Shown one piece after another: positions 35,700-44,625 of a stretch of DNA of 64,000 bases; the stretch's first letter is position 1, and every line of letters begins with the position of its first letter. The notes under the pieces are model-generated. The model saw only the letters and a list, made by a program, of their open reading frames with translations. It searched no databases and was not told the origin of the DNA. The translations under genes and the position numbers were made by a program. Source of the DNA: an uncultured Clostridium sp. Lineage in GTDB: Bacteria; Bacillota; Clostridia; TANB77; CAG-508. The stretch covers positions 1 to 64,000 of the forward strand of contig CAMBEE010000003.1 in assembly GCA_945865665.1 (NCBI GenBank), in the 5' to 3' direction.

Positions 35700-38000
35700 T
35701 TGAAAGAAAATAGGTTAAAACTAAAAAACAAAAAAGGAATAACCTTAATAGCTTTAATTATAACAATTGTTGTATTGCTAATATTAGCAATGGTATCAAT
35801 AAGAGGAATATTTGGTGAAAACGGACTAATACAAAGAGCAAAAGAAGCGTCATTCAAAACAAAGATGTCAGAAATTGCAGAAGAGTTTAACATGTATTTA
35901 ACAGAACAAAAAGTTAATAATTTAGACAGTAATGAAGAAATAAAAATATATGCAGGAAAAGTTCTAATAAATATAATTGAAGACGAAAAATTAGAAGTAG
36001 ACGAAAGCAACGTACAAGACATTAGAAAACTATTAAAAAAAGTCGGAAAAAAAGAAGAAGAGTATGTAATAGTTCATGAAAGTAAGTTATATTATGTTTC
36101 ACAAAGTAAAATAAAAAATAATGCCAACCAAGTAAAATGGTGTCAACAAATGGGAATAGCTATTTGGGAATATGACAGTGGTGATAGTAATAGTGGAATT
36201 AAAGTTGTTAATGGTAATTATGAATTGGTAAATGGAGTGTACTTATGTACTCCACAATTAAATGAAGGCTTTGTAAAATCAAATATTAGATATGTTAAAG
36301 ACGTAAATGGAAATTTAGTTGCTGGCAGTTGGATAAGTAAAAAACCAGATAATGATTGGTATGACTATAAAAATCAAAAGTGGGCTAACATTTATGTTGA
36401 ATCAGAAGGAATTGAAAGTTATTATGTATGGATTCCAAGATATGTATATAAGGTAGATGATGAAAAATCTGTTACTGGAAATGAAAGAACAGATGTAAAA
36501 TTTGTTGACATTGACAATAGTTACAAAAATCCTGAAACAGATGAAAAAACAGATTGGACTACATTACAATCTCAAGGATATCAATTGCCAGAGGCATTTA
36601 CTTGGGGAGATGATGATTCAAATAAAACACCAATACCAGGATATTGGATGAGTAAATATCAATTATCAGAATTTCAAAAAGGAGATAATTATACAATTGA
36701 TTATAAAACTGTGGCAACTGCAACGACAATAAAAGTTCAAGAGATATCAACAAATACTGATAAGACAATTGCTAAATATACGTATGCTGTAAATGGAAAT
36801 GTTTTGTATGAAAGTAAAAATCCTGAAGATTATACTATTACAGGACTTGCAAAGGGAAATAAAACATTAACAGTAACGGCATTAGATTCGAATGGTTGTA
36901 TTATTGGTAGTATGACAAAATTATATGAAGTTGCAGATGTTAATCCACCTGATTTGACAGGTTTTGATAAAGATACAACTTTTTATGTGTATTGGGATGA
37001 GAATGGAAATGAACATAACGAAATTCCAATTAGCCAAAGTGCACCAGAAGAATGGTATGATTATGGTACAAGAAATTGGGCTAATATAGTCACAAGAAAT
37101 GATGGCTTGGAAAGTTATTATGTATGGATTCCTCGTTATCAATATAGTTTGAATCAAAACACACAGACATCTTCTATAAAATTTATAAAAGGAACAGATA
37201 CAAAAACTGATGCTGGTTATAAAATTCCAGAGGCATTTACTTGGGGAGATAATGGAGAAAAACAATTGACAGGTTATTGGATGGCTAAATATCAATTATC
37301 TAGTGAGGAAACAAATGCAAAAATAAATGCTCAGGTATCTGCTGGCGGAAATATTATTAGAGTTGGAGATATAACAGGAACAGTATTGACTACAACAGAT
37401 ACAGGGGGCAATTCAACACCAGTATCATTAAAATATGAATATTACTTGAATGGAAATAAAGTTCATGATGGAACAAGCGCAACTGAAAAATATAATTACA
37501 CAGGGCTTAATTTGAATACAACATATACAATAAATATTATAGCTAGAAATGCATCAACAAATGCTTATGTAGGAGCAATAACAAAGAAAATAAAAACAAT
37601 AGATGCATATGCACCAGATTTAACGGGATTTGATAAAAATAATACATTTTATGTGATTTATAATGATGATGGCTCAGAAAAAGAAAGAATATCAATAAAG
37701 AAAAAAGTTCCAGATAATTGGTATGACTATAGTAATAGGAAATGGGCAAACATTGTTACAACAGCAAATGGAACAGAGAGCTATTTTGTATGGATCCCAA
37801 GATATGAGTATAGAATTTTAGAAGATAGAAAAAATGAAAGTTTAGATAATAAAAGAGCAGATGTTAATTTTATAACTACTGATATTACTAATGGTAATTG
37901 CTCAACAGGTTATAAAGTACCAGAGGCATTTACTTGGGGAGATAATGGTGAAAAACAATTGACAGGTTATTGGATGAGTAAGTATCAATTAAATGAGTAG
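35700..38000 (+). CDS. Prepilin-like protein with repeated surface modules
   Basis: 766 residues from TTG 35700 (AGGAGA site). The N-terminus KKGITLIALIITIVVLLIL is a class III (type IV pilin-like) signal with cleavage expected after Gly; position +5, normally Glu, is Ala. After a helical region (to about 150), a module of about 130-150 residues occurs three times. Each has a WYDY..(Q/R)(K/N)WANI...ESYxVWIPRY core and a VPEAFTWGD...GYWMSKYQL end, with Fn3/Ig-like segments between. I do not know a named domain for the module. It may be a pseudopilin-like adhesin or filament tip. Confidence 0.72.
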   Translation: MKENRLKLKNKKGITLIALIITIVVLLILAMVSIRGIFGENGLIQRAKEASFKTKMSEIAEEFNMYLTEQKVNNLDSNEEIKIYAGKVLINIIEDEKLEVDESNVQDIRKLLKKVGKKEEEYVIVHESKLYYVSQSKIKNNANQVKWCQQMGIAIWEYDSGDSNSGIKVVNGNYELVNGVYLCTPQLNEGFVKSNIRYVKDVNGNLVAGSWISKKPDNDWYDYKNQKWANIYVESEGIESYYVWIPRYVYKVDDEKSVTGNERTDVKFVDIDNSYKNPETDEKTDWTTLQSQGYQLPEAFTWGDDDSNKTPIPGYWMSKYQLSEFQKGDNYTIDYKTVATATTIKVQEISTNTDKTIAKYTYAVNGNVLYESKNPEDYTITGLAKGNKTLTVTALDSNGCIIGSMTKLYEVADVNPPDLTGFDKDTTFYVYWDENGNEHNEIPISQSAPEEWYDYGTRNWANIVTRNDGLESYYVWIPRYQYSLNQNTQTSSIKFIKGTDTKTDAGYKIPEAFTWGDNGEKQLTGYWMAKYQLSSEETNAKINAQVSAGGNIIRVGDITGTVLTTTDTGGNSTPVSLKYEYYLNGNKVHDGTSATEKYNYTGLNLNTTYTINIIARNASTNAYVGAITKKIKTIDAYAPDLTGFDKNNTFYVIYNDDGSEKERISIKKKVPDNWYDYSNRKWANIVTTANGTESYFVWIPRYEYRILEDRKNESLDNKRADVNFITTDITNGNCSTGYKVPEAFTWGDNGEKQLTGYWMSKYQLNE

Positions 38001-38043
38001 AATTAATATGCTAAAGATTAAAAATGTGAAAGGATAATTAATT

Positions 38044-39546
38044 ATGAAAGATGCTAATAAAAAGACATGTAACTTAAAATTCAACAAAAAGATATTAATT
38101 ATAGTAGCTAGTATAATTATATTAGCATCTTTTATTACAATTGCAACAACACAAATTGTAAGGCAAATAAGAATAAAACAGTTAGAAGATAAACCACTAT
38201 TAGAATACGAATTAAAAGAATTTTCAGATTATGATGAAGCTTGTAAAATAGTTGTAAAAATAACTAATGTAGATGGAATAGAAACAGTAAAATATACAAG
38301 TCAAAAAACAAATAAAGAAGTAGAATTAAATTGTAATGGAAAGATGACAGTTGCAATTGATTATGATGCAATAGATAATACAAGTTATGAATTTAAAATC
38401 AAAGTAAAAGGAAAATCTGAACAGACAGAAACATTGAATTTTAAGATACCAAGAATAAATGGTAGTTACACATTATCAGATGGAGTATATGTTAACGAAC
38501 CTGACATATCAGGATTTGTAAAAGAAAATACTAGATATATGTATTCTGATAGTAATGGAAATTTAGTGCCGGGAAACTGGTTTACAGGTGATAAACCGGA
38601 TAATTGGTATAATTATAAAGAACAAAAATGGGCTAATATTTATTCGGAAAATAATGGAGTTGACAGTTTTTATGTATGGATTCCAAGGTATGTGTATAAA
38701 GTAGATGGAGATAATTCGGTAACTGGAAACGAAAGAATGGATGTAAAGTTTGTTAATACTGATAATGAATATGTAAATGGTGAAACAGGAGAAAAAATAA
38801 CATATACAGAGTTAAAAGCACAAGGATATAAATTACCTGAAGCATTTAGTTGGGAGAATTCTAAAGATGAATTTTTAATTATACCGGGATATTGGATGAG
38901 TAAATACCAGTTGTCAGAATTAGATAAGTATAAAATTGATTATAATTTAACAGCTAGTAAAACACAATTTAATGTTAAAAATTTTACAAATAATGTTACT
39001 GATGCAAGTAAGTACACATATGCAATAAATGGAAAAATTGTTCATGAATCAAGTTCATTAGAAGATTATTCTTTTAGTAATGCAGAACCTGATAAAACTA
39101 ATTTTATAAATGTTACAGCATTAGATGCTAATGGAAGAATTTTAGGTAGTATGACAAAGAAACTTGAACTTGCTCAAGCTAATCCACCTGATTTAACCGG
39201 ATTTGATAAAGATAATACATTTTATGTGTATTGGGACGATGACGGAAATGAACATAGCGATATTCCAATTAGTCAGGATCCACCATCAGAATGGTATAAT
39301 TATACTTATTCAAAATGGGCAAATATTGTAACAAGAGCAAATGGAACTAATAGTTATTATGTATGGATTCCGCGTTATCAATACTTATTAGACCAAACTA
39401 GTCAAAGGTCAGATATTCAGTTTATATTGGGGAATGGTACAGACACATTGACAGGATATCAAATTCCAGAGGCATTTACTTGGGGAGATAATGGAGAAAA
39501 ACAATTGACAGGTTATTGGATGAGTAAGTATCAATTAAGTGAATAA
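38044..39546 (+). CDS. Membrane-anchored protein sharing the surface modules
   Basis: 500 residues. The N-terminal anchor (about residues 16-38) lacks the prepilin Gly motif. An Ig-like beta region (about 50-140) is followed by two WYNY..KWANI/VWIPRY modules and the IPEAFTWGDNGEKQLTGYW end block. The DNA encoding that end block is nearly identical to blocks in the preceding gene, so recombination between them is likely. GAAAGGA precedes ATG. The gene is 43 bases after the prepilin-like gene and ends at a terminator. Confidence 0.72.
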   Translation: MKDANKKTCNLKFNKKILIIVASIIILASFITIATTQIVRQIRIKQLEDKPLLEYELKEFSDYDEACKIVVKITNVDGIETVKYTSQKTNKEVELNCNGKMTVAIDYDAIDNTSYEFKIKVKGKSEQTETLNFKIPRINGSYTLSDGVYVNEPDISGFVKENTRYMYSDSNGNLVPGNWFTGDKPDNWYNYKEQKWANIYSENNGVDSFYVWIPRYVYKVDGDNSVTGNERMDVKFVNTDNEYVNGETGEKITYTELKAQGYKLPEAFSWENSKDEFLIIPGYWMSKYQLSELDKYKIDYNLTASKTQFNVKNFTNNVTDASKYTYAINGKIVHESSSLEDYSFSNAEPDKTNFINVTALDANGRILGSMTKKLELAQANPPDLTGFDKDNTFYVYWDDDGNEHSDIPISQDPPSEWYNYTYSKWANIVTRANGTNSYYVWIPRYQYLLDQTSQRSDIQFILGNGTDTLTGYQIPEAFTWGDNGEKQLTGYWMSKYQLSE

Positions 39547-39550
39547 ATTA

Positions 39551-39625
39551 AAAAGAGGGATTGTGGAGTTACTGCAGAAAATCCCTCTTTTTTATATTAT
39601 AGGAAAGTTCTCCGAACTTCCTATG
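39551..39625 (+). terminator. Terminator of the surface operon plus a second hairpin
   Basis: AAAGAGGGATT and AATCCCTCTTT form the stem of an intrinsic terminator (39551-39593) with a T-run. A second hairpin, ATAGGAAxGTTC/GAACxTCCTAT, follows at about 39599-39625 without a T-run. Confidence 0.8.
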
Positions 39626-39795
39626 TTATTAATGTTCGCTTTTGTTCTGGATAAAAAAGTTAATTTTAGATTTAAAATATACGTATATAAAACATAAAAT
39701 TGTATGTGTTTATGAAATCACATTTTGCAAGAATAGTTACAAATCCCTTGAAATTATTGGATTTTGGAGTATAATATTATATAGGAGGTATTTAT

Positions 39796-41214
39796 ATGAA
39801 CCAAAAAGAAAGAGAAATATTAAAATTAGAAGAAAGCTTTAGAGATATAATAGAAAATGATATTTTAAAGCAACAAACAGAAAACAAAAAAATAAAAATA
39901 AAAGATATAAAATTTGTTGGCTCAGCAGAATGGAAAGACAAAATAAATGGACAAGAAAGGGCTGACGTTGTATTTATAGTTGAAAAAGAAATAATAGAAA
40001 AAAGCGAAGATGGTAAAGAAAGAGTTACTGAGCAAAAAAGCTATTATTTAGGAGATAAATGTGTTGCTGGTGAATTAGGAAATGGAGAAATATTATATGG
40101 AGAAACATTTGCTACTTCTGAACCAGATAAGATGGAAGCAATAAAAGATTTACTAGAAAAAACACCAGAAGAAGAAATTGAAAATAATTCTATGAACAAA
40201 TTGCAAACTAAAGAAATAGCTGAAGTTCTAACTGCTCATCTAGGAAGAAAAGTGAAAGAGAATGAAGTTGAAAAATTGCTAGAGGAGATGGATAAACAAG
40301 AATTAGAGGGACTTTCTGAGAAAAAAGAACAAGAAAATAATGGAAAAGAAAAGAAGAAAAATACTTTATCTAAAAAACAGGCTGACAAAATAAAAGTTAA
40401 TGGAATACAAAAAGTTGATTTAAATAAAAAGGTTGACGGAAAAGAGACTTTAGGTAAAAGATTAGATTTGAATGGGTATGAAAATATGTATGTAGTATAT
40501 TCTGAAAATGTTGATGAAATTACATCAGGAGAAAAAAGAAATAATACGACATATTCTTTGGTAGGTGTAAAAAGTGATGGAACAGCAAAGGTTTTAAATG
40601 ACGAATTTGAAATGGATAAAACTGTTGGAAATGGTGCAACGAGAGAGCAAACGAAGATAAGGGCTAATAATACTGCAACAAGAGATAATAAAGATATGTC
40701 TGTATATACTAGAAAATCTAATGGAATGAGTATTGGCTGTGAAAATGATATGGGAAATGTTAATATGTTTTTATATCAAAAAACAGTAGAAGAAAATGAA
40801 AATGTTGGAATTCAAATAGAGACTTCACAAACTCCAGTCATTCCAATCGAAACAAGAGAAATAATGAATAGAAATAAAGGTATTTATCAAAAGGAAAAAG
40901 TTCAAGATGAAATACAAGAACATACTGATAAGGGTTGTATGCCTAAAGATGTTAAAGACTTTGATGGTGATGAAAATACTGAAACTCATGAACATTTTGA
41001 TTTAGAATATTATGTACAAGAAATATTAAATTATGAAAATGAACAGGGAGAAGAACAAATTAAAGAAGTATTTACTGAAAACGAAGTCAGAGACAAGTTG
41101 TTAAGAGAATTAAAAGAAAACGGAGATAAACTGCCACAAGAGCAAATTATTGAAAATGTTAAAAAAGAAATGAATTTAGATGCAGAGAATATAGAAAGAG
41201 AACATAAAAGATAG
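39796..41214 (+). CDS. Unknown cytoplasmic protein (472 aa)
   Basis: 472 residues, hydrophilic and very rich in Glu and Lys, without signal or membrane segments. I do not recognise it. A first region (about 1-115) has mixed strands (KIKDIKFVGSAEWKDKINGQERADVVF). A coiled, charged stretch follows at about 120-200 (EEMDKQELEGLSEKKEQENN...), and a C-terminal region (about 370-472) has DGDENTETHEHFD. TTGAAA, 16 bases, TATAAT near 39746-39773 and an AGGAGG site before ATG show that it is expressed independently of the surface operon. No neighbour suggests a role. Confidence 0.7.
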   Translation: MNQKEREILKLEESFRDIIENDILKQQTENKKIKIKDIKFVGSAEWKDKINGQERADVVFIVEKEIIEKSEDGKERVTEQKSYYLGDKCVAGELGNGEILYGETFATSEPDKMEAIKDLLEKTPEEEIENNSMNKLQTKEIAEVLTAHLGRKVKENEVEKLLEEMDKQELEGLSEKKEQENNGKEKKKNTLSKKQADKIKVNGIQKVDLNKKVDGKETLGKRLDLNGYENMYVVYSENVDEITSGEKRNNTTYSLVGVKSDGTAKVLNDEFEMDKTVGNGATREQTKIRANNTATRDNKDMSVYTRKSNGMSIGCENDMGNVNMFLYQKTVEENENVGIQIETSQTPVIPIETREIMNRNKGIYQKEKVQDEIQEHTDKGCMPKDVKDFDGDENTETHEHFDLEYYVQEILNYENEQGEEQIKEVFTENEVRDKLLRELKENGDKLPQEQIIENVKKEMNLDAENIEREHKR

Positions 41215-41278
41215 TTTGTCACATTTATATTTCGACAAAATATAATATATTAGTATATCATATTTTGGAGGAGAGCAT

Positions 41279-41506
41279 ATGAAAGTAGAAAACTTGAGTC
41301 TATTACCATTAAATAAAAATGGAAGAATAGATAAAATTGAATGTGGTGAGGGAATTAAAAGAAGATTACTAGACATGGGACTTGTTAAAGGGACAAATAT
41401 TGTACCTATATTAGTGAGTCCATCTGGAGACCCAAGAGCTTTTTTAGTTAGAGGAACTATTATTGCTATAAGGAAAGAGGATGCTAAAAATATTAAAATT
41501 AAATAA
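41279..41506 (+). CDS. feoA: FeoA domain protein
   Basis: 75 residues of an SH3-like FeoA fold: GIKRRLLDMGLVKGTNIVPILVSPSGDPRAFLVRGTIIAIRKEDA. FeoA normally supports the ferrous iron transporter FeoB at the membrane, but no feoB lies in this window; it may act elsewhere or be a stand-alone regulator-like protein. A GGAGG site precedes the ATG. The gene is followed by a terminator that also serves the convergent TetR gene. Confidence 0.88.
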   Translation: MKVENLSLLPLNKNGRIDKIECGEGIKRRLLDMGLVKGTNIVPILVSPSGDPRAFLVRGTIIAIRKEDAKNIKIK

Positions 41507-41512
41507 AAATAA

Positions 41513-41550
41513 ACAATGCAATGAGTTATTAATATTCATTGCATTTTTGA
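41513..41550. terminator. Bidirectional terminator
   Basis: AATGCAATGA pairs with TCATTGCATT around an 11-base loop, with T- and A-runs outside; it lies between feoA and the convergent TetR gene. Confidence 0.8.
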
Positions 41551-41552
41551 TG

Positions 41553-42158
41553 TTATTTTTTAATTTCTTCATCTTTAATCAAATTACGAATAGTTCTATA
41601 CAGATATGGTTTATAATCTTCAATAGGTAAAGGCTCTTTATACAAAATAGAATTAAAACAAGTAGAGCCAACAAGTTCAATAATCATAAAAAAAGTAACC
41701 TCTGGATTGCTTAATTTAATATTATTTTCTTCAATCCCTTTAACAAATAAATCATAAACAGTTTCTTCTTCGTCAGTACTTTTATCATATAAATTTAGAA
41801 CTGTTTTGCTAAAAACTCCCCAAGATAAATTTTTAGAAATAAATTTCAAAAGTAAAGGATTTTTTGTCAATTCGTCTATTACATAATTTATTATATAAAT
41901 AATACTATCAGAAAAATTTGATATATAATTTTTTCTTAAAGATTTTAATGCATCAGAAAATAATTTTTGAGATTTTTTTACAATTAAAATGTCTCGTATT
42001 TCGTATTTATCTCTAAAATAAAGATAAAATGTTCCCTTTGCAACGCTTGCATTATCTACTATTTCTTGTATTGATGTTTCTTTTAGTCCTTTTTCTGTAA
42101 AAAGTTTGAAGGCTGTGTTTAGTAGTCTGTTTTCTTTTTCTTCTTTATCATTTTTCAT
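41553..42158 (-). CDS. TetR family regulator of the MMPL exporter
   Basis: 201 residues. The N-terminal helix-turn-helix (AFKLFTEKGLKETSIQEIVDNASVAKGTFYLYFRDKYEI, about residues 17-55) is classical TetR; the rest is the helical ligand and dimer domain. It is divergent from an MMPL-type exporter. Three TGAC-N5-GGTCA palindromes cover both promoters, so it most likely represses itself and the exporter and is released by a hydrophobic ligand. The ligand is unknown. AGGGGG precedes the start. Confidence 0.9.
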   Translation of the reverse strand: MKNDKEEKENRLLNTAFKLFTEKGLKETSIQEIVDNASVAKGTFYLYFRDKYEIRDILIVKKSQKLFSDALKSLRKNYISNFSDSIIYIINYVIDELTKNPLLLKFISKNLSWGVFSKTVLNLYDKSTDEEETVYDLFVKGIEENNIKLSNPEVTFFMIIELVGSTCFNSILYKEPLPIEDYKPYLYRTIRNLIKDEEIKK

Positions 42159-42215
42159 AGTTGCTCTGTCCCCCTAAAAAATATAAAAAATTAATTTTAT
42201 ATCGTATATATTAAT

Positions 42216-42322
42216 ATTATTGCATAAATTTGACTTTCGGTCAATAAATTTATATAAATTTTGTAAAAAGTGTTGACCAATGGTCATAAAAGTAGTATTA
42301 TATAGAAAATGACTAACGGTCA
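42216..42322. promoter_or_regulatory. Three TetR operators over divergent promoters
   Basis: TGACTTTCGGTCA (42231-42243), TGACCAATGGTCA (42274-42286) and TGACTAACGGTCA (42310-42322) are palindromes of one family. The second overlaps the -35 of the exporter promoter TTGACC (42273-42278), 17 bases, TATTAT (42296-42301); the third lies just after its -10. The first covers the -35 of the tetR promoter (42239-42244 on the minus strand) with AATAAT at 42216-42221. Confidence 0.8.
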
Positions 42323-42330
42323 TAAAAAAT

Positions 42331-42398
42331 CGGGATTAGGGGGACGGGTCTTCAATCCCGAAAAAAAATAGGGATTGAAGACCCGTCCCCCAATCCCT
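42331..42398. repeat. GGGATTGGGGGACGGGTC-type inverted repeat in the exporter leader
   Basis: Two facing copies, 42331-42360 and 42370-42398, differ from perfect complementarity by few bases and are separated by nine A-rich bases. The pair is transcribed in the 5' untranslated region of the MMPL gene, ending 8 bases before its ribosome binding site. It belongs to the same family as the copies at 22861 and 52169. Confidence 0.85.
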
Positions 42399-42419
42399 AA
42401 ATTCGAAAGGAGTTTAAAA

Positions 42420-44504
42420 ATGTTAAAATTTGCAGAGAAAATATGTAAGCATAAAAAAATCATTCTCATAATTGCATTATTGTTACTAATACCATCATTT
42501 ATAGGAATGCAAGCAACAAGAATCAATTATGATATATTGGCATATTTGCCAGACAATGTAGATACAGTTAAGGGTGAAAACATACTAACAAATGAATTTA
42601 ATATGGGTTCATATTCAATTGTAATTACAGAAAATATGAGTACAAAAGACATTCAAAAATTAGAGGACAAATTTAAAGAATTAGATAATGTAGAAAAAGT
42701 AGCAAGTGTGGCAGATTTACTTGGTTCAAATATACCAGAAGAAATGCTACCAGACGAAGTAAAAGATATAGCATATAAAGATGGAGATACAGCAATTTTA
42801 GTAACTTTCAAAGAAGGAATTTCTTCAGATAAAACATTAGAATCAATAGAGCAATTAAGAAAAATTGCTGATAAACAATGCAAAATAAGCGGAATGTCTG
42901 CTTTAGTATTGGATACAAAAAATATTGCTAATTCAGAAATTGTAACATATGTAGTTATAGCAGTAATTTTATGTATGATAGTTTTACAATTTGCATTAGA
43001 CTCATACTTAGCTCCAGTGTTTCTTTTAGCAAGCATAGGAATTGCAATTTTATATAATATGGGTTCAAATATTTTTTTAGGGGAAATATCTTATATAACA
43101 AAAGCAATTAGTGCTGTTTTACAACTTGGTGTAACAATGGATTTTGCAATATTCTTATACCACAGTTATAAAGCAGAGAAACAAAATTATAGTGATAATG
43201 ATGATGCAATGGCTCATGCAATATCAAAAACATTAGTATCAGTTGTAGGAAGTTCATTAACTACAATAGCAGGGTTTTTAGCACTTTGCAGTATGAACCT
43301 AACACTTGGAAAAGATATAGGAATTGTAATGGCAAAAGGTGTATTCTTAGGAGTTGTTTCTGTTGTTACAGTATTACCTGCTATGTTGTTGATATTTGAT
43401 AAGGCTATTGAAAAAACAAAACATAAAGAAATATTACCAAGATTTGAAAAATGGAAAAACTTTAATATTAAACATTATAAAGCAATAATTGTTGCATTTT
43501 TAGTAATATTACCAGTTGCGGTTTATGGATATCAAAAAATAAGTGTTTATTATGATTTAAATAAAACACTACCACAAACATTGCCAAGTATAGAAGCATC
43601 AAATACTTTGGAAGACAAGTTCAATATGGTTTCAACAGAGCTTGCTTTAGTAAGTAAAGAGGTTCCAAGTTACAAAGTAAATGAGATGTTAGATAAAATC
43701 CAAGATTTAGATGGAGTCGAATTTGCGTTGGGTTATTCATCACTTGCAGATAATGGAATTCCAGAAGAAGTAATACCAGATAGTATAAAGTCAATGCTTG
43801 AAAATGATAAATATCAATTAGTTGTAATTAGTTCAAAATATGAACTTGCAACAGATGAGTTGAATGAACAAGTCAATAAAATCAATTCAATAATTAAAGA
43901 GTATGATGATAGTGCTTTACTTGCAGGTGAAGGACCATTAATGAAAGACTTAGTTGAAATTAGTGACCATGATTTTAATAGTGTAAATAGTGTTTCAATT
44001 GCAGTTATATTTGTAATTATGATATTTGTTTTAAAATCAATTTCTTTACCAGTAATTTTGATGGTGGTAATTGAATTTGCTATATTCTTAAATATGGGAA
44101 TATCAACATATACAAATACTACTTTGCCATTTATTGCTTCAATAGTTATTGGAACAATTCAATTGGGGGCAACAATAGATTATGCAATTTTGATAACAAC
44201 GAAATATATCAATTTCAGAAAAGAAGGAAAAGACAAAAAAGAAGCGGTTTCAGAAGCATTAGGAACATCAATAAGTTCAATTATTGTTAGTGGATTATGT
44301 TTCTTTGGTGCAACATTTGGAGTTGGAATTGTTTCAAAAATTGGAATGATTGCATCATTATGTACGCTTATGTCTAGAGGATCAATTATAAGTATGTTTA
44401 CTGTTATTATGGTATTACCAGCATTCTTATTGTTGTTTGATAGAGTTGTTTGTAAGACTACAGTTGGAATGAGACACTTGGGACAGACAAAAAATGTCTC
44501 ATAA
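42420..44504 (+). CDS. MMPL/RND family transporter
   Basis: 694 residues from ATG 42420, which follows AAAGGAG; an upstream TTG in frame lies in the repeat and is not the start. It has two halves, each with one N-terminal helix, an extracytoplasmic domain and a five-helix bundle, as in MmpL/YdfJ proteins. The motif GVTMDFAIFLYHSYK and its counterpart GATIDYAILITTKYI hold the Asp residues for proton coupling. Likely exports lipid or hydrophobic compounds. The last 11 residues (MRHLGQTKNVS) are encoded by an inverted repeat, so the native C-terminus may have been replaced. The following secreted partner gene supports a shared function. Confidence 0.9.
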   Translation: MLKFAEKICKHKKIILIIALLLLIPSFIGMQATRINYDILAYLPDNVDTVKGENILTNEFNMGSYSIVITENMSTKDIQKLEDKFKELDNVEKVASVADLLGSNIPEEMLPDEVKDIAYKDGDTAILVTFKEGISSDKTLESIEQLRKIADKQCKISGMSALVLDTKNIANSEIVTYVVIAVILCMIVLQFALDSYLAPVFLLASIGIAILYNMGSNIFLGEISYITKAISAVLQLGVTMDFAIFLYHSYKAEKQNYSDNDDAMAHAISKTLVSVVGSSLTTIAGFLALCSMNLTLGKDIGIVMAKGVFLGVVSVVTVLPAMLLIFDKAIEKTKHKEILPRFEKWKNFNIKHYKAIIVAFLVILPVAVYGYQKISVYYDLNKTLPQTLPSIEASNTLEDKFNMVSTELALVSKEVPSYKVNEMLDKIQDLDGVEFALGYSSLADNGIPEEVIPDSIKSMLENDKYQLVVISSKYELATDELNEQVNKINSIIKEYDDSALLAGEGPLMKDLVEISDHDFNSVNSVSIAVIFVIMIFVLKSISLPVILMVVIEFAIFLNMGISTYTNTTLPFIASIVIGTIQLGATIDYAILITTKYINFRKEGKDKKEAVSEALGTSISSIIVSGLCFFGATFGVGIVSKIGMIASLCTLMSRGSIISMFTVIMVLPAFLLLFDRVVCKTTVGMRHLGQTKNVS

Positions 44505-44603
44505 AATGTGACGGAAAATGTCGAAAGAAAGTGGTAAGAAAATATGTACTCGACAAAATATGACAAAAAGGTGAGACATTTTTAGACTGTCCCAACTGTC
44601 TCA
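44470..44603. repeat. TGAGACA-type inverted repeat overlapping the exporter 3' end
   Basis: The unit at 44470-44501 (TGAGACACTTGGGACAGACA...) is repeated inverted at 44572-44603. Each unit is itself a hairpin with TGAGACA/TGTCTCA ends and a central GGGACAG word. The left unit supplies the stop codon region of the exporter; the right unit lies next to the ribosome site of the next gene. Confidence 0.85.
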
Positions 44604-44625
44604 CTTGAAAATGGAGGTATTAAAA

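Noticed and set aside
39642..39842. 66-codon frame between the surface operon and the 472-aa gene
   Set aside because: Runs through the promoter and into the start of the next gene; no ribosome site.
42375..42419. Upstream TTG extension of the MMPL exporter
   Set aside because: The extra residues are a translation of the inverted repeat; the AAAGGAG site serves ATG 42420.
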